A stretch of 64,000 nucleotides of DNA from NCBI RefSeq assembly GCF_037975245.1, contig NC_092578.1, forward strand, positions 12,506,321 to 12,570,320. Reading direction: 5' to 3'. Positions 40,901 to 58,726 of this stretch are shown in pieces; position 1 is the first letter of the stretch; every line of letters starts with the position of its first letter. Source of the stretch: Apostichopus japonicus (Eukaryota; Echinodermata; Holothuroidea; Aspidochirotida; Stichopodidae). Below the pieces are notes generated by a model that did no database searches, was not told the DNA's origin, and saw only the letters and a program-made list of their open reading frames with translations. A program made the position numbers and the translations under genes.

Positions 40901-41997
40901 CACAAAAGAAAATTATGACAACTCTTTCATCGATATTGTACAACTTTTAGAATTAAGTATGAAAAGAGAAAGAATCTGGACCAACTCTTTGACACAACAA
41001 AGTAATGTTTGGATTTCCAAGTTCTGGGCCCTTGTAGTCCCATGCTGTAGTACTATTCTATATGGTCTCACTCATTAATCTGTTTCTGTCTTATGGTCTT
41101 AGAGTCTCAAATCATGGATGCCAATGAATACTTTGACATGGATGCTGAGGGCATCCTCCCAATACCATCTCCTCCCATCCCTGCCATGAGGTAAGCGCTC
41201 TCTCTTTTACCATCCATGGACCATTCTTGTACACAATACTATCCAGCACAGATGCTAGAACTCTTAAACAGTTGTCAAGGTGCCACTGTTGGAAGTCATC
41301 AGGGTTGCACTCAATATATGCTAGAAAGTTATAATATGCTAGAAAATGGTCATGCAATTTCAAACCTCAGCAATCATTTTATCACCATCTGACAAGCTTT
41401 TTCTCCCTGTTGAGAATTATATGACTGCTATGATTCATCTCAGTGTTTGCAAATACTTTGGAATGGTCTGAACCTCCCGGGAAAAATTTCGAACAATTTT
41501 TCTCTCACTTAAATTTCGAACTAATGACTTAGAAGTAATCACAAACCATATATTCGAGCTGAGCTACAAAAGTTACATGTGTGGCCTAGGAAAGTAGCAA
41601 TGGTAGTAGTATTACAGGGAATTTTCAAATAACAGAAACCACAGAAAATCAAGCTGAACAATGCTACTGTTACTTCTAACAATACAAGATACCATTGTAC
41701 TTTAAGAGACAAAGGGTTGGGGGAGGGGGAAGCACACTCCCATTAAAACAAGGGAAATTGAGGGAGATGGAAGTGTGGGGGGGGGGGGGTGGAGGAGGGC
41801 AAGAGGGTATTAATTGCCTGGGTTTGAGGCTGTTCAAGCCCTCTCCCTGCATTAACACACTGATGCTTACATGTGTAACATTTACATCAGATTTTGTGAA
41901 ATAACATATCTTGATCATGTCTCATTTCCATGACAGATGGGAAGAAAGTCGACCATCGACATCTCAGAGGATGTTAGCAGTTACTCCAACAGCGTGA
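22926..41997 (+). CDS. C10orf67-like coiled-coil protein (17 coding exons, complete)
   Basis: The exons join in frame to 548 aa: 22926-23074, 26231-26351, 26867-27010, 27742-27816, 28231-28383, 29336-29474, 29981-30039, 30869-30934, 33271-33336, 34351-34458, 34955-35046, 36369-36434, 38032-38119, 38867-38938, 40652-40751, 41103-41190 and 41937-41997; every junction is GT-AG with matching phase. An N-terminal motif VGFFRQDKATQTEDSEI (about 59-75), then YRTQLADAIARI, long Glu/Lys/Gln-rich helices predicted to form coiled coils, and WEKKFAILQ with YAIKDESYLRQTL agree in order and spacing with human C10orf67 as I remember it (about 551 aa, DUF4709 family). The tail is Pro/Ser-rich. The molecular role is unknown. 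I see no catalytic motif, signal peptide or membrane segment. The start is the first ATG of an exon in phase with exon 2; an upstream noncoding exon cannot be excluded. Confidence 0.85.
23340..23520 (+). pseudogene. Diverged relative of the U2-headed RNA element (copy B)
   Basis: The segment aligns in order with the element at 23957-24146. Shared blocks are 'ttccaaggga', 'ggataa', 'gagag.ggatca' and 'tttggtgcccag' with 'tgggtgcc'. The U2-like head is almost lost in this copy. A terminal hairpin GGTGCCCA/TGGGTGCC (8 bp including two G-T pairs) is kept although its bases differ from copy A. It is in the same orientation about 0.6 kb upstream, inside intron 1 of the C10orf67-like gene. It could be a decayed gene copy or an old repeat. 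Confidence 0.5.
23957..24146 (+). ncRNA. U2 snRNA-headed small RNA-like element (copy A)
   Basis: The first 46 nt match the start of U2 spliceosomal RNA nearly perfectly. They include stem-loop I (CTTCTCGGCCTTTTGGCTAA) and the branch-point-pairing GTAGTA segment. After 'TATCTGTC' the sequence leaves U2 completely; U2's Sm site and stem-loops III and IV are absent. The remainder can fold into CCCTT/AAGGG, CAGTCCC/GGGACTG and a terminal GCCCAGG/CCTGGGC hairpin preceded by a U-rich stretch (GTAGTTTGGTTTTCG), an snRNA-like order. Downstream, 'aaagcaaaga' weakly resembles the snRNA 3' box, but an A-run there could instead be a retroposon tail. It is not a working U2 gene. It may be a novel snRNA-like gene, a chimeric retroposon or a pseudogene. 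Confidence 0.55.
25751..25897 (+). other. Possible alternative 3'-terminal exon
   Basis: A strong pyrimidine tract and acceptor (ending 25750) is followed by a short open frame ending in an acidic stretch (SGSEDNSDDD, stop at 25807-25809) and by AATAAA at 25892-25897. Its phase does not match exon 1 of the C10orf67-like gene in the frame giving the acidic tail. It may belong to an unseen transcript or be chance. Confidence 0.25.
28366..29190 (+). repeat. Tandem array copied from the end of exon 5 with its splice donor
   Basis: About 13 units of roughly 61 bp follow exon 5 of the C10orf67-like gene. Each contains a copy of the exon tail (consensus ttagagcagcaaacacag, coding LEQQTQ in one frame), usually followed by a donor-like GTAAGC or GTATGC (CAG/GT in 11 units) and preceded by an acceptor-like 'atattacag'. 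A five-unit block of about 306 bp is itself duplicated (28688 and 28994 start equivalent points). Details are under findings. Confidence 0.9.
30286..30531. mobile_element. Small inverted-repeat element (MITE-like), 246 bp
   Basis: The ends TTGTGATGTCGTGGATTCAC and its imperfect reverse complement (ending 'gtggtatcacaa') form terminal inverted repeats of about 24 bp in intron 7 of the C10orf67-like gene. No coding capacity. I could not define a target-site duplication, so the superfamily is open. Confidence 0.5.
30938..32085. repeat. TAG/TGG-type trinucleotide microsatellite of about 1.1 kb
   Basis: Almost continuous GTA/GTG trinucleotides with AGA, TTG and ATA interruptions, starting within the donor of exon 8 (exon ends 30934). 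Segments are duplicated at larger scale: one block recurs about 571 bp apart ('tagttatag' at 31291 and 31862). The long Val, Ser or Thr open frames across it are repeat translations. Confidence 0.97.
32086..32397 (+). mobile_element. tRNA-derived SINE, apparently full length
   Basis: The tRNA-like head has an A box TGGTCAAGTGGTTAAGG (32096-32112) and a B box GGTTCGAGTCC (32140-32150). The body contains 'ttgggtaaggcactttatctc' and 'acccaggtgtataaatagggacctg', which recall the conserved central domains of widespread metazoan SINEs (possibly the Nin-DC type; recollection, not tested). The 3' end is 'gcgctctataaatcctcaat' followed by an ATT-repeat tail. It sits at the end of the trinucleotide tract. 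Confidence 0.85.
32401..32640. repeat. GGT/GAT-rich degenerate trinucleotide tract
   Basis: Interrupted GGTGGTGAA/GATGGT repeats directly after the SINE tail, in intron 8. The open frame through it is low-complexity Gly/Asp/Val and not a gene. Confidence 0.8.
33663..33890 (-). mobile_element. 5'-truncated SINE, same family as the element at 50.9-51.3 kb
   Basis: The segment matches the body of the SINE at 51024-51250 in reverse orientation, with only a few differences, and has an ATT-repeat tail on its 3' side (plus-strand 33663-33692). It stops near the end of the tRNA-related head, whose A and B boxes are missing. It lies in intron 9 of the C10orf67-like gene. Confidence 0.85.
37481..37695. 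repeat. Recent tandem duplication of about 95 bp in intron 12
   Basis: The block containing 'tactctgtccctagtgtt', 'ccatgaattgaatgtaaatg' and 'atatgttagcgtgttgag' occurs twice in near-identical form (about 37481 and 37579). A shortened third copy of its end ('tgttacaagaaa' with 'gtctccctagt') follows. Confidence 0.85.
39845..40130. repeat. 40-bp minisatellite, about seven copies
   Basis: A unit of about 40 bp ('ccctaaggcagcatatgc', then 'ttacctccttgccactgtgg') is repeated head to tail in intron 14 of the C10orf67-like gene. Because 40 is not a multiple of three, one open frame runs through three phases of the unit and gives a pseudo-periodic peptide. I do not consider it coding. Confidence 0.92.
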
Positions 41998-42205
41998 AAG
42001 TTTGAAAGGAGAAAGTTGCAATTGAATGCTCTGCAGACACAGCAGTCCTCACCCAGCACAGCCTTGTTTGAATTGATATTTTAGTGGGACAGATTTTCAA
42101 ATATCCATGTGTATGATATGCAGCAACTTACTAGCAAATAACAGAAAGGTCTGTTTAGTTGTAATGCTTTTGAGTTTGAACGTCTGATATTTATATATAT
42201 TATTT

Positions 42206-42211
42206 ATTAAA
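42206..42211 (+). terminator. Poly(A) signal of the C10orf67-like gene
   Basis: ATTAAA, the common variant signal, lies about 210 bp after the stop codon. Other AATAAA sites further downstream (near 43460 and 43542) could be used instead. Confidence 0.4.
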
Positions 42212-42599
42212 GCTTGCAACCTTTCAAGACTGAAGGGATTTGTGACTGAAATATCCAAGTCATGATATGATCTACTATGAGAGATACCTTGATGACAGGC
42301 ACCTACAGGCCTTGCAAGTAAGAACAGACACAAACACAAATAGTTGCAGACCATGCAATTGAGGAAAGACACACATAACTGTGTTAAGTGGTCGTGAACA
42401 GCCACTTATCCTTGTAGGCATTATAGTTTAGGACATTAATTCTTCCTGGCCTTGAAAGTGATGACAAACAATTACCTTCAGACCTTGCAATTGAGGTTCA
42501 ACAAATACCCCTGGGCCTGCAGATGGAGACAGACTGAAATGTCCCCAGGCCTTAACTAGTACTAGTCATAACTAATAGATGAAAAGCTGCAGGGTGTTG

Positions 42600-42757
42600 C
42601 AGTTGAGGACAGACACAAAACCTGCTGACTTTGTATCTGAGGACAGACACAAATACATGTAGGTCTTAGGGTTTAGTACAGACACAAAACCTGCTGACTT
42701 TGTATCTGAGGACAGACACAAATACATGTAGGTCTTACAGTTTAGTACAGACACAAA
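42600..42757. repeat. Tandem duplication of 76 bp downstream of the C10orf67-like gene
   Basis: Two nearly identical units contain 'acagacacaaaacctgctga', 'ctttgtatctgaggacagac' and 'acatgtaggtctta'. Related degenerate motifs ('cagacacaaa', 'gcaattgagg') recur from 42290 onward, pointing to a longer eroded array. Confidence 0.85.
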
Positions 42758-43764
42758 CCTGCGGGACTTATATCAAGACATTATACTTTAAATCAGGAGA
42801 CTTCTGATGGGGTGAGTGCAGCACGAACCAAAGAGGGACCTCTATAGAGCATGGGATTACACTTTCACATCTTCACAAGTCAACCAGTGCTTCTTCTTCT
42901 TCTTCCCAAGCTTGCATTTGAGATATTGCTTTTAGCTGAAGGCTTTTAATATGAATTAATTCTCCGTCCAAATGTGTGTGTGTGAATTAATAGTTATGTC
43001 TATTTTGGTGTTATAGTTATGCCTAAATATAACAGCAAACTGTTACTGTCTTCATTATACATCCGTCCATGGGATATTCTGCCCAGTATCAGATGATGTC
43101 TTCCTTTGGAGTTATTTTTGTAAATGCTTTCGATAATCTTCTTATTTAATCTTTCAAGCACAAATTAATATTTCACTAATCAAACAGAAATGAACTATTC
43201 ACTTAAAATATATTTATTTCAAATCCATAGCATGAAAGAAATATGGTTACCGAAGTTATTATTTTGTCACAATTTGAGATTTTGGTGTAACCTTAAGTGG
43301 CTGGTTCTACTTCATTAGGACAATCAGTGTTAGCAGTTTCATTGTTGCAAAGTTACAACACTGCTAGAAAGCTACCAATATGCACGGATATTCTCACATC
43401 TCTGTTTGGTTGTTACCACAGACTGGAACTACAAAACACACATATTTTTGATGTCTTTAATAAATTATAAGTGCAACCAGTTGGTTCACATGTCCTGCCC
43501 TTGTTATTATAACTACAACAGATGTATTTTTGCCGTCTTCAATAAAATACAAATGCAATCAGCTGGTTAACATCTCCTTGTTATTTTGAATGACATTACA
43601 GGAAGGAGTGTACTGCGAGGACTAAATTATCATTCCACTTACTGGGTTTGACAAAGTGCCCTTCATTTTTTGGTGGTTAGCATTTACTGATTTAATATAC
43701 ATCTTTCTTTGATCTAGTTTATTGTCGTCTAGTCTCATTCCGGTGGATCAAAATGCAACACAAG

Positions 43765-44400
43765 CAATCCTTCTTTATTAGTATTGCCCCCTTAAGAGTC
43801 TGGTGTATGTGTGCAACATCTACACATGCTTGTCAGATAAATTCAAATGCTACTGCAGAGCGGATAGTAGTGTTGTGAAGGTCATGTGATGTGAGGCCTT
43901 GCCTTGATACAAGAAAACCAATCCTTTATCAGTATTTGCCCCCTTCAGAGTCTGGTGTATGCGTTCAACATCTACACATGCTTGTCAGACAAATTCAAAT
44001 GCTATTGCAGAGCGGATAGTAGTGTTGTGAAGGTCATGTGATGTGAGGCCTTGCCTTGATACAACACAACCAATCCTTCTTTATTAGTATTTGCCCCCTT
44101 CAGAGTCTGGTGTATGCGTTCAACATCTACACATGCTTGTCAGATAAATTCATATGCTACTGCAGAGTGGATAGTAGTGTTGTGAAGGTCATGTGATGTG
44201 AGGCCTTGCCTTGATACAACACAAGCAATCCTTCTTTATTAGTATTTGCCCCCTTCAGAGTCTGGTGTATGCATTCAACAGCTACACATGCTTGTCAGAT
44301 AAATTCATATGCTACTGCAGAGCGGATAGTAGTGTTGTGAAGGTCATGTGATGTGAGGCCTTGATACAAAACAACCAATCCTTTATTAGTACTGCCCACT
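43765..44400. repeat. About 153-bp tandem repeat, four copies plus a partial
   Basis: Units start with 'caatcctt' at 43765, 43919, 44071, 44226 and a truncated one at 44376, spaced 150-155 bp. They contain 'cagagtctggtgtatgcgtt', 'catctacacatgcttgtcag' and 'gtgttgtgaaggtcatgtga'. Copies are over 90% alike by eye. A weaker two-copy repeat of about 85 bp precedes them (43440-43590). Confidence 0.92.
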
Positions 44401-45712
44401 TCATGTACTTAACTTAGTGTTACCACAAACAGGTACAATTGATAAAGGTACAAAGTGGATGCTGATTTCGAATGGGGGGGGGGGGGGCTGCAAGTACCTG
44501 AGTAGAAGTTTCTTCACATAGCATTGTGCACAGATCCCAAACAAATCTTTTGAGGGCCAAAGGTAGATGCTTTTAAGGAGAATAGTGTGAAAAGAAAACA
44601 CAGCAAGTGAGTTGAGGAGGCATTACATTAATTGAGCCATTGGTAGATTTTTCATGACGAGTACTTTTCACAAATATATATGTGTACCCAAGCGAAGAGC
44701 TAAGGGAAGCACAAGTTTACAACACATTTTCCATGCCTAGCAGGGAGTCAAATAATTTAACTGCTTAGCCTACGACCTATAGGTCTGTGTTCCACACATT
44801 TTATGCCGTGCTTCAGTTTCCCTCTGAAAGCGTTCCAGTTTACATCTTATTTCATTGGTATGCTACTGTGCTTAAAAGTCACAATACGTGTTTGCTGATG
44901 AATTTCGGAAAACAAAGTTCTGAAGCAGATTTAATTCTTATTCTAAATGCACTCTGACCAGGTGAGTTTAATGGAGAAAAGCTGTCGCAATAAAAGAAAT
45001 TTATTTTCTGTTGCCCTTTGTTGCGACGATTTACCGTAAAATCACTATGACCGCCCATATCAGCATGTTCATTACACAAATGTAACCTACATATACTCGT
45101 ATCGTCCACTTTTTTAACCCAAACATCTGAAAATATGTTCATTCATTGCAATGGAAGGAAATGTGACAACTTTGCAAGCTACACCGGCAAGACTGAAAGA
45201 AAGATACTATTCAAGAGAATGAACCTAACACTGGCTAGCCACGAAAGTGAAAGTAGTCCTAGGCCTAATGGTTGTAAACAAAACAGATTTGATTGACACA
45301 TGATCTGTTGGGCGGGGCTTGCAAATTTTGATTGAAGTTTGTAGAATCTAAAATTTGGTAATAAATCTGGCGAATTTTATTCAGCTCAAAATGTTTAATG
45401 ACAGAGAACTCAATATAAGTAATGAAAATTGATATGGAAATTGCATAGAACGGTGCCATTTTCACTGAGCTTTTAGTGCAGTAAGCTGGAAAGGTCGAAG
45501 TTTAAATTTGGCAAACACGTAATGAGACTAAGTAAGTCAATGTTCACATTGCTGCAAATAAAATGCAAATTCCAAATACTTGGTCAAATGGAGAAAATTC
45601 CAGTAAGCCCCTGAAGCCCAAACTTAGTCCAGCATGTACAAGGGAGTAATACTTCCAAATAGCAGTTAGAACCAAAATAAGGAATGTGACAAAACTAAAA
45701 TTCTTTCATAAG
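44401..45712. other. Intergenic region between convergent genes, no gene seen
   Basis: No recognised coding sequence. A poly-G run of about 14 lies at 44475-44488. Open frames on the minus strand (for example 45265-45465) lack known motifs and credible splice partners. Confidence 0.5.
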
Positions 45713-45718
45713 TTTATT
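45713..45718 (-). terminator. Candidate poly(A) signal of ATP5F1B
   Basis: TTTATT on the plus strand is AATAAA on the gene strand, about 555 bp beyond the stop codon. It is the clearest signal downstream. Confidence 0.4.
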
Positions 45719-46272
45719 TAACTCACTCCATACGAGAAGCAACTGCTTCCAAAATCTAATTCCAGAAAGTGTCCAGTAGATTGCATCTTTCCATCAAAGT
45801 ATTACAAATCCAATAGTCATCGTGTGGTATAAAGAAGTGAACATGAACACAATGGCAGAATTTACCCATGTTTCTTCAAGCCCAACAAAAGGTAACTCAA
45901 AGTAACATCATCTACAAGAAAACTGTTGGATTTGTAAAATAGAAGCAGACAGCACTTCATGACTAGTGCTTTTTCAATGCAAATTAATTACTTATATCAT
46001 GACAAGAAGAATTATTCAACTCACTTTTGTCCTTAGAACATTTTTCAGACACATTTTTTTTTTTAAGTATGACTCCACCAAGGGAATCCTTTTTTTTTTC
46101 TCATTTGGTTTTCAATAAAATACTTTTTATGTGACATTGTATCACTGTTTGAACACCACCTGGTTTAACACAGGTCAAGACAGAGCTCTATAAAGAATAA
46201 CTGAATGGGTTGTGCACACACAAACCCTCTGCAGCTTAATATTTAATCACAAGCTATCCCTGCACATCATCT

Positions 46273-54840
<8,568 letters not shown>

Positions 54841-55641
54841 TTTGCTGTTATAATCTTCTATCCTTTACGAACCATGCAGCGGTACGATGCACCTATCATG
54901 CATCGATCGGAACCTGTCGCATATCTTCGACGTAGTTCGGAGAATAACGTCATATCTTTACGTCATTGGGAAACCTTTCTTCAAGTATGGAACTTCCAGC
55001 AAATACATTTAAACAGCAATTTCCATTTTTTTTTTAAAAACAAGGAAAAATAAATATTATATAATTAATCATGAGTAAAATATCCCTTTTTAGTAAGATA
55101 ATAGTTATTTAAGATTTTCATATAAGCTCTCATAAATATATACGTGGTACATATTCCTTTGCACCTGATTGGTTGTCCATTGATCAAAATTTCGAGGGCC
55201 AAGTAAACACCAGGGAGCGGCAGAATTAAAACTGGACGTAAGAGTGAGAATTATAATCCTCCCAATTATTGTTAAAATGGAATAAAGTGCCATCTTGAAC
55301 ACAGAAGATATTGGGAGAGAACATTGCCAGCTTGTAATTACTGTGACATTTGATGTATGTTCCTTTTTGGTTCGAGCTGAATTCTCCCGTTAGCTTAGGC
55401 GTAACGTTTAGCCAAGCAGACTAGGCCCACCACGTCTAAGTTATATACTATTAATTTATATGATAACAGTCTAACGGTTGGTAGGCCTAGCTTTAGTTCG
55501 GTTGGTTTAGTAGTAACGGTAGGCCTAGTCTAGGGTGACAAACACTTGCACTACACAATAGGCCTTAGCTTATGAATAGAGTTATTTGTAACTATGTCCA
55601 AATCAATACCATTCATGATTCAGAGTTATTGCAGCACTGCT
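54841..55641. other. Upstream region of ATP5F1B, no gene seen
   Basis: It probably contains the ATP5F1B promoter on the minus strand, but I see no TATA box at a convincing position. No other coding sequence recognised. Confidence 0.45.
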
Positions 55642-56427
55642 TAGTTAGAAGGCCGTGGCTATTCTTACGACTAGTCGTAACAATTATTTATAAACTATTC
55701 TTACGACAAAGGCTAATTCAAGCGCAGTAAAGTAAATAAAGCAACTGCGCATGTAGTAGGGGTAACTCTAACCCTAAACCCCAATCCTAACACTAACCCT
55801 AACCGGAAATTATTGTTACTCCTGGTCGTAAAAATAGTAGGATGGTGACTTCGAAGTTCGGCCACTTAAGACTTAAAACACCCCAAAACTAAATCTTCTG
55901 GTATAAATCATATGAAAATATACTTCATATGGTGGGAGAATTTTGTTATAGTACGATACACGGCCAAACTTTCTTTCCTGCAGACTGTTTTCACGTTGTT
56001 TTCCAAGAAGATTCTTCGTGATTGTGGAACTGGTATTTCTTGCTAGAGTATTGCGAAGTTCGGACACGCAACCCACAGTGTGGCGCTGGTGATAAAATTG
56101 GTGGCGCAGTTGCTTTTTCAGTAATTATAACAGACTTCATAGATCTTCGTCATTTTATTGACAAATATGTAAGTAATTTCTTGCACACAGGTCATTTTGG
56201 AGAGAAAATATCTGTAGCTTCGTACTTTTTGGTGAAATTTGGCCCTTCCTGTAGGTTTTCATGGTGAAAATCATGTATTTCTTAGGGTGCCCGAACTTCG
56301 CAGTATGCCGAACTTCGGCGACTTCGCAATACTGACTATACTCCTGTCATAAAAATAGCAACTGCGCATGCGTAATCGGAAATTATTCTTACGAATAGTC
56401 GTAAGAATAGCCACTTTGTAGTTAGAA
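55642..56427. mobile_element. Mutator-like non-autonomous TIR element 1, about 768 bp
   Basis: The element lies at 55651-56418. Its left end GGCTATTCTTACGAC, then TAGTCGTAA, is mirrored by TTACGAATAGTCGTAAG, then AATAGCC, at the right. It is flanked by perfect 9-bp direct repeats TAGTTAGAA (55642-55650 and 56419-56427). Long inverted repeats with a 9-bp duplication are typical of Mutator-like elements; the superfamily is inferred. A second inverted TIR-like copy ends at about 55838, and GAACTTCG-type inverted motifs (about 55853, 56054 and 56288-56313) suggest an element nested inside. No transposase. Confidence 0.65.
55763..55804. repeat. Degenerate telomere-like CCCTAA repeats
   Basis: A stretch of about 42 bp reads TAACTCTAACCCTAAACC and continues with CTAACACTAACCCTAACC-type units, about six imperfect copies of CTAACC/CCCTAA. 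It lies between the left arm and the reversed TIR copy of the Mutator-like element. Confidence 0.75.
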
Positions 56428-57159
56428 ACAATTATCAGGTCTTGAGTAAATTAAGTTTAGTTAAAGGCGGTGGCAAGGCCAAGCCGATAAAATATATTAA
56501 AATGTTTGTGGGAACTAGCCCTATGTTTTCCCCTTACAAAAAGTAGATGTAGGTTAGACTATTTCGAACGGTACACCATCACTTCAGCATTGACGAAGCA
56601 CAGAGAATATTATGGTGAAATTATTACCAAGTTGAAATGAAATATCACAAATGTTTAGATTCCTGTCACATCAGATTAGGCCATTGAATTTGCCCCAAAT
56701 TCCTTAAACTGGGAGTGTTTTTATTTTTATTTTTCACCGTGGCTATTTTTACGACCAGGAGTAACAATTATTTATAAACTATTCTTACGACATCGGCTAA
56801 TTTCCGGTTACGCATGCGCAGTTTTAAATAGTTCAACTTTGCTAATTTCCTGTAGGAATGTCATAAGAATAGGTCATTACGACCATGTCGTAAGATCAAC
56901 AGGCCATCGTTCTGTTATATTATTTTGACCAAGATAGTCGTAAAAATATGTGCATGGCTATTTTTCCGACGGCACAGCCAGTGGGGATATTTGTGAAAAG
57001 ATGTTTTTCTTATAAAATGTGCTAAAAAATATTGAAAAGAAAAGAAAATACAGCAAAGCTCCAGAGTGGGCATGACACTGTACATGTATATATGATAATC
57101 AAATATGTAGCGTCAATCACTCACTCACTCTGTCCGGGCACTTTACATGTTGGTTCCCG

Positions 57160-57186
57160 AAGCCGCCACAAGGGTCGTGGCGGCTT
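57160..57186. repeat. Perfect 10-bp GC-rich hairpin inside TIR element 2
   Basis: AAGCCGCCAC and GTGGCGGCTT are separated by AAGGGTC, just before the ATG of the 123-codon open frame. Confidence 0.85.
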
Positions 57187-57197
57187 AGGAAACCGAA

Positions 57198-57569
57198 ATG
57201 GGGAAATCAGCTAGTCTTTATGCAAGGCTTGTGCTTTCTGCCACCATGAACGCAGGCATAGTCAATGGAGAAGTACTGTATTGTAGATCTGATTTGAATG
57301 TTCTTTTAGGCGCCCTTTTCAGGGGCAGCCCCGACTGTGCGGGAACATCTTGTGAACAAATTTACGGAGTTCACCTTCTCCCACTTGGTTATGGCAAAAT
57401 TGAGGGATTCAAACGAATCAAATTCAGCTCCCTCTCAAACCTCCAACAACTCGGCCATGTCTGCACACTGTTTTTATGTACAATGTTGTTACTAGAGCAT
57501 GTACAGTCTCATAATTCCTCGAAAACACATGGAAAACACACGACACCTGGAAGTACAAAAATAAAGTAA
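57198..57569 (+). CDS. Uncharacterised 123-codon open frame inside TIR element 2
   Basis: I do not recognise this protein. It is 123 aa with six cysteines, one hydrophobic stretch near the C-terminal third (VCTLFLCTMLLL), and a polar Ser/His/Lys-rich end. It lies wholly between the inverted repeats of the transposon and stops about 10 bp before the right repeat. It has no transposase signature (no visible DDE-type context). It could be a captured host fragment, an element-specific frame or chance; the composition is not low-complexity, which is the only argument for it. Confidence 0.2.
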   Translation: MGKSASLYARLVLSATMNAGIVNGEVLYCRSDLNVLLGALFRGSPDCAGTSCEQIYGVHLLPLGYGKIEGFKRIKFSSLSNLQQLGHVCTLFLCTMLLLEHVQSHNSSKTHGKHTTPGSTKIK

Positions 57570-58726
57570 ATTAAATAAAGCAACTGCGCATGTGTAACCA
57601 GAAATTCGCCGACGTCATAAGAATAGTTTATAAATAATTGTTACTCCTGGTGCTTAGGTAGTAAAAAAAGCCACAGTGTTTATTTCACAGAAAACTGAAT
57701 GCACATGTATTGTCATTTTTAACTGCTAAAACACTTTGGAAACATCCAGTGTATATAACTTGGTAGAAGATACCTAGTTATTCATTTAAAAAAAAACTTA
57801 TTTCCATTCATTTTGTTAGAGAAATGTCACTGGAGGTTGGATTTGATGTGTCACTATCATGCATCATTGAACTGGTTTAATACAATAAATATTGACCATG
57901 TTTTCTTAATTTCTTTTGGCATGTGACCACCAGTCAGAAGCTTTTAGCTCACTAATTACAGACTAAATAACTGCTACTGTTTGTACCATAGAGTAGTAGA
58001 ATAGTATGTCATCAACAATGCACGTTAATTTACCAAAGTATTGATGGCCAAGTCTGCTCACTTATGGTACATACTGTACTACATGATCGATACAATGCCG
58101 TTTTGTGTGTTAACAAACTACAAAAATATTCATTATTTAATGCACTCTGCCACTCTCTCATCCCAGAAAAATATTGTTTGGATAACTAATGAATAGCATT
58201 GCTCAAAGTGTAGTACTTTTTGAAGTAAAACAGGTCAATTTTGGATGAAATTTCTAGAGCTCTGTTTCCGGTGGAACCTAATAAAGCATGGATAAAATTC
58301 TGTAACTTTGAAGGACAACAATTAACCAAAGTTTAAGATCAGAAACACTGCCACTAACCACTGTCCTTCAAGTTCAAGAGAATATTTGAACACTTAGCAT
58401 TGTGAATTTTCAGTATACCATCCTACATACTTCTGAAAGGTGAAAATGGGAAGTAACTTGATTGGTTTAGGCATAGACTTGTGAGAGCTACTTACCTGAT
58501 CATGGGTTAAATAAGCATTGCTCGGGACTCTGGTCCCTATGTTATACTTGGTTTTAAAAGCAAGTAGCACTAGCATTTGCAACTGATCAGTTTCACATGA
58601 TCATGTTTGCTTGTTACACAAATTTGATGAAGACAAGAGCAAAATGATTTATCTGTATTTATATTTCTTTTGCATTCTCAAGCCAGACTCAGTAGTCATA
58701 CTTTCCTATTTTACAGAATTTTCATC

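Larger units (their letters stand above)
56726..57687. mobile_element. Mutator-like non-autonomous TIR element 2, about 944 bp
   Basis: The element lies at 56735-57678. Its left end CACCGTGGCTATTTTTACG and the reverse complement of its right end CACTGTGGC extend into inverted repeats of about 90 bp sharing 'caggagtaacaattatttat', 'aaactattctta' and 'catgcgcagtt'. Flanks TTTATTTTT (56726-56734) and TTTATTTCA (57679-57687) are an imperfect 9-bp duplication. The TIRs are related to those of element 1. The interior holds a GC-rich hairpin (57160-57186) and an uncharacterised open frame. Confidence 0.7.

Noticed and set aside
45265-45465. Minus-strand 66-codon frame near a GC-rich patch
   Set aside because: It lies between two convergent gene ends, has no domain and no splice partner.
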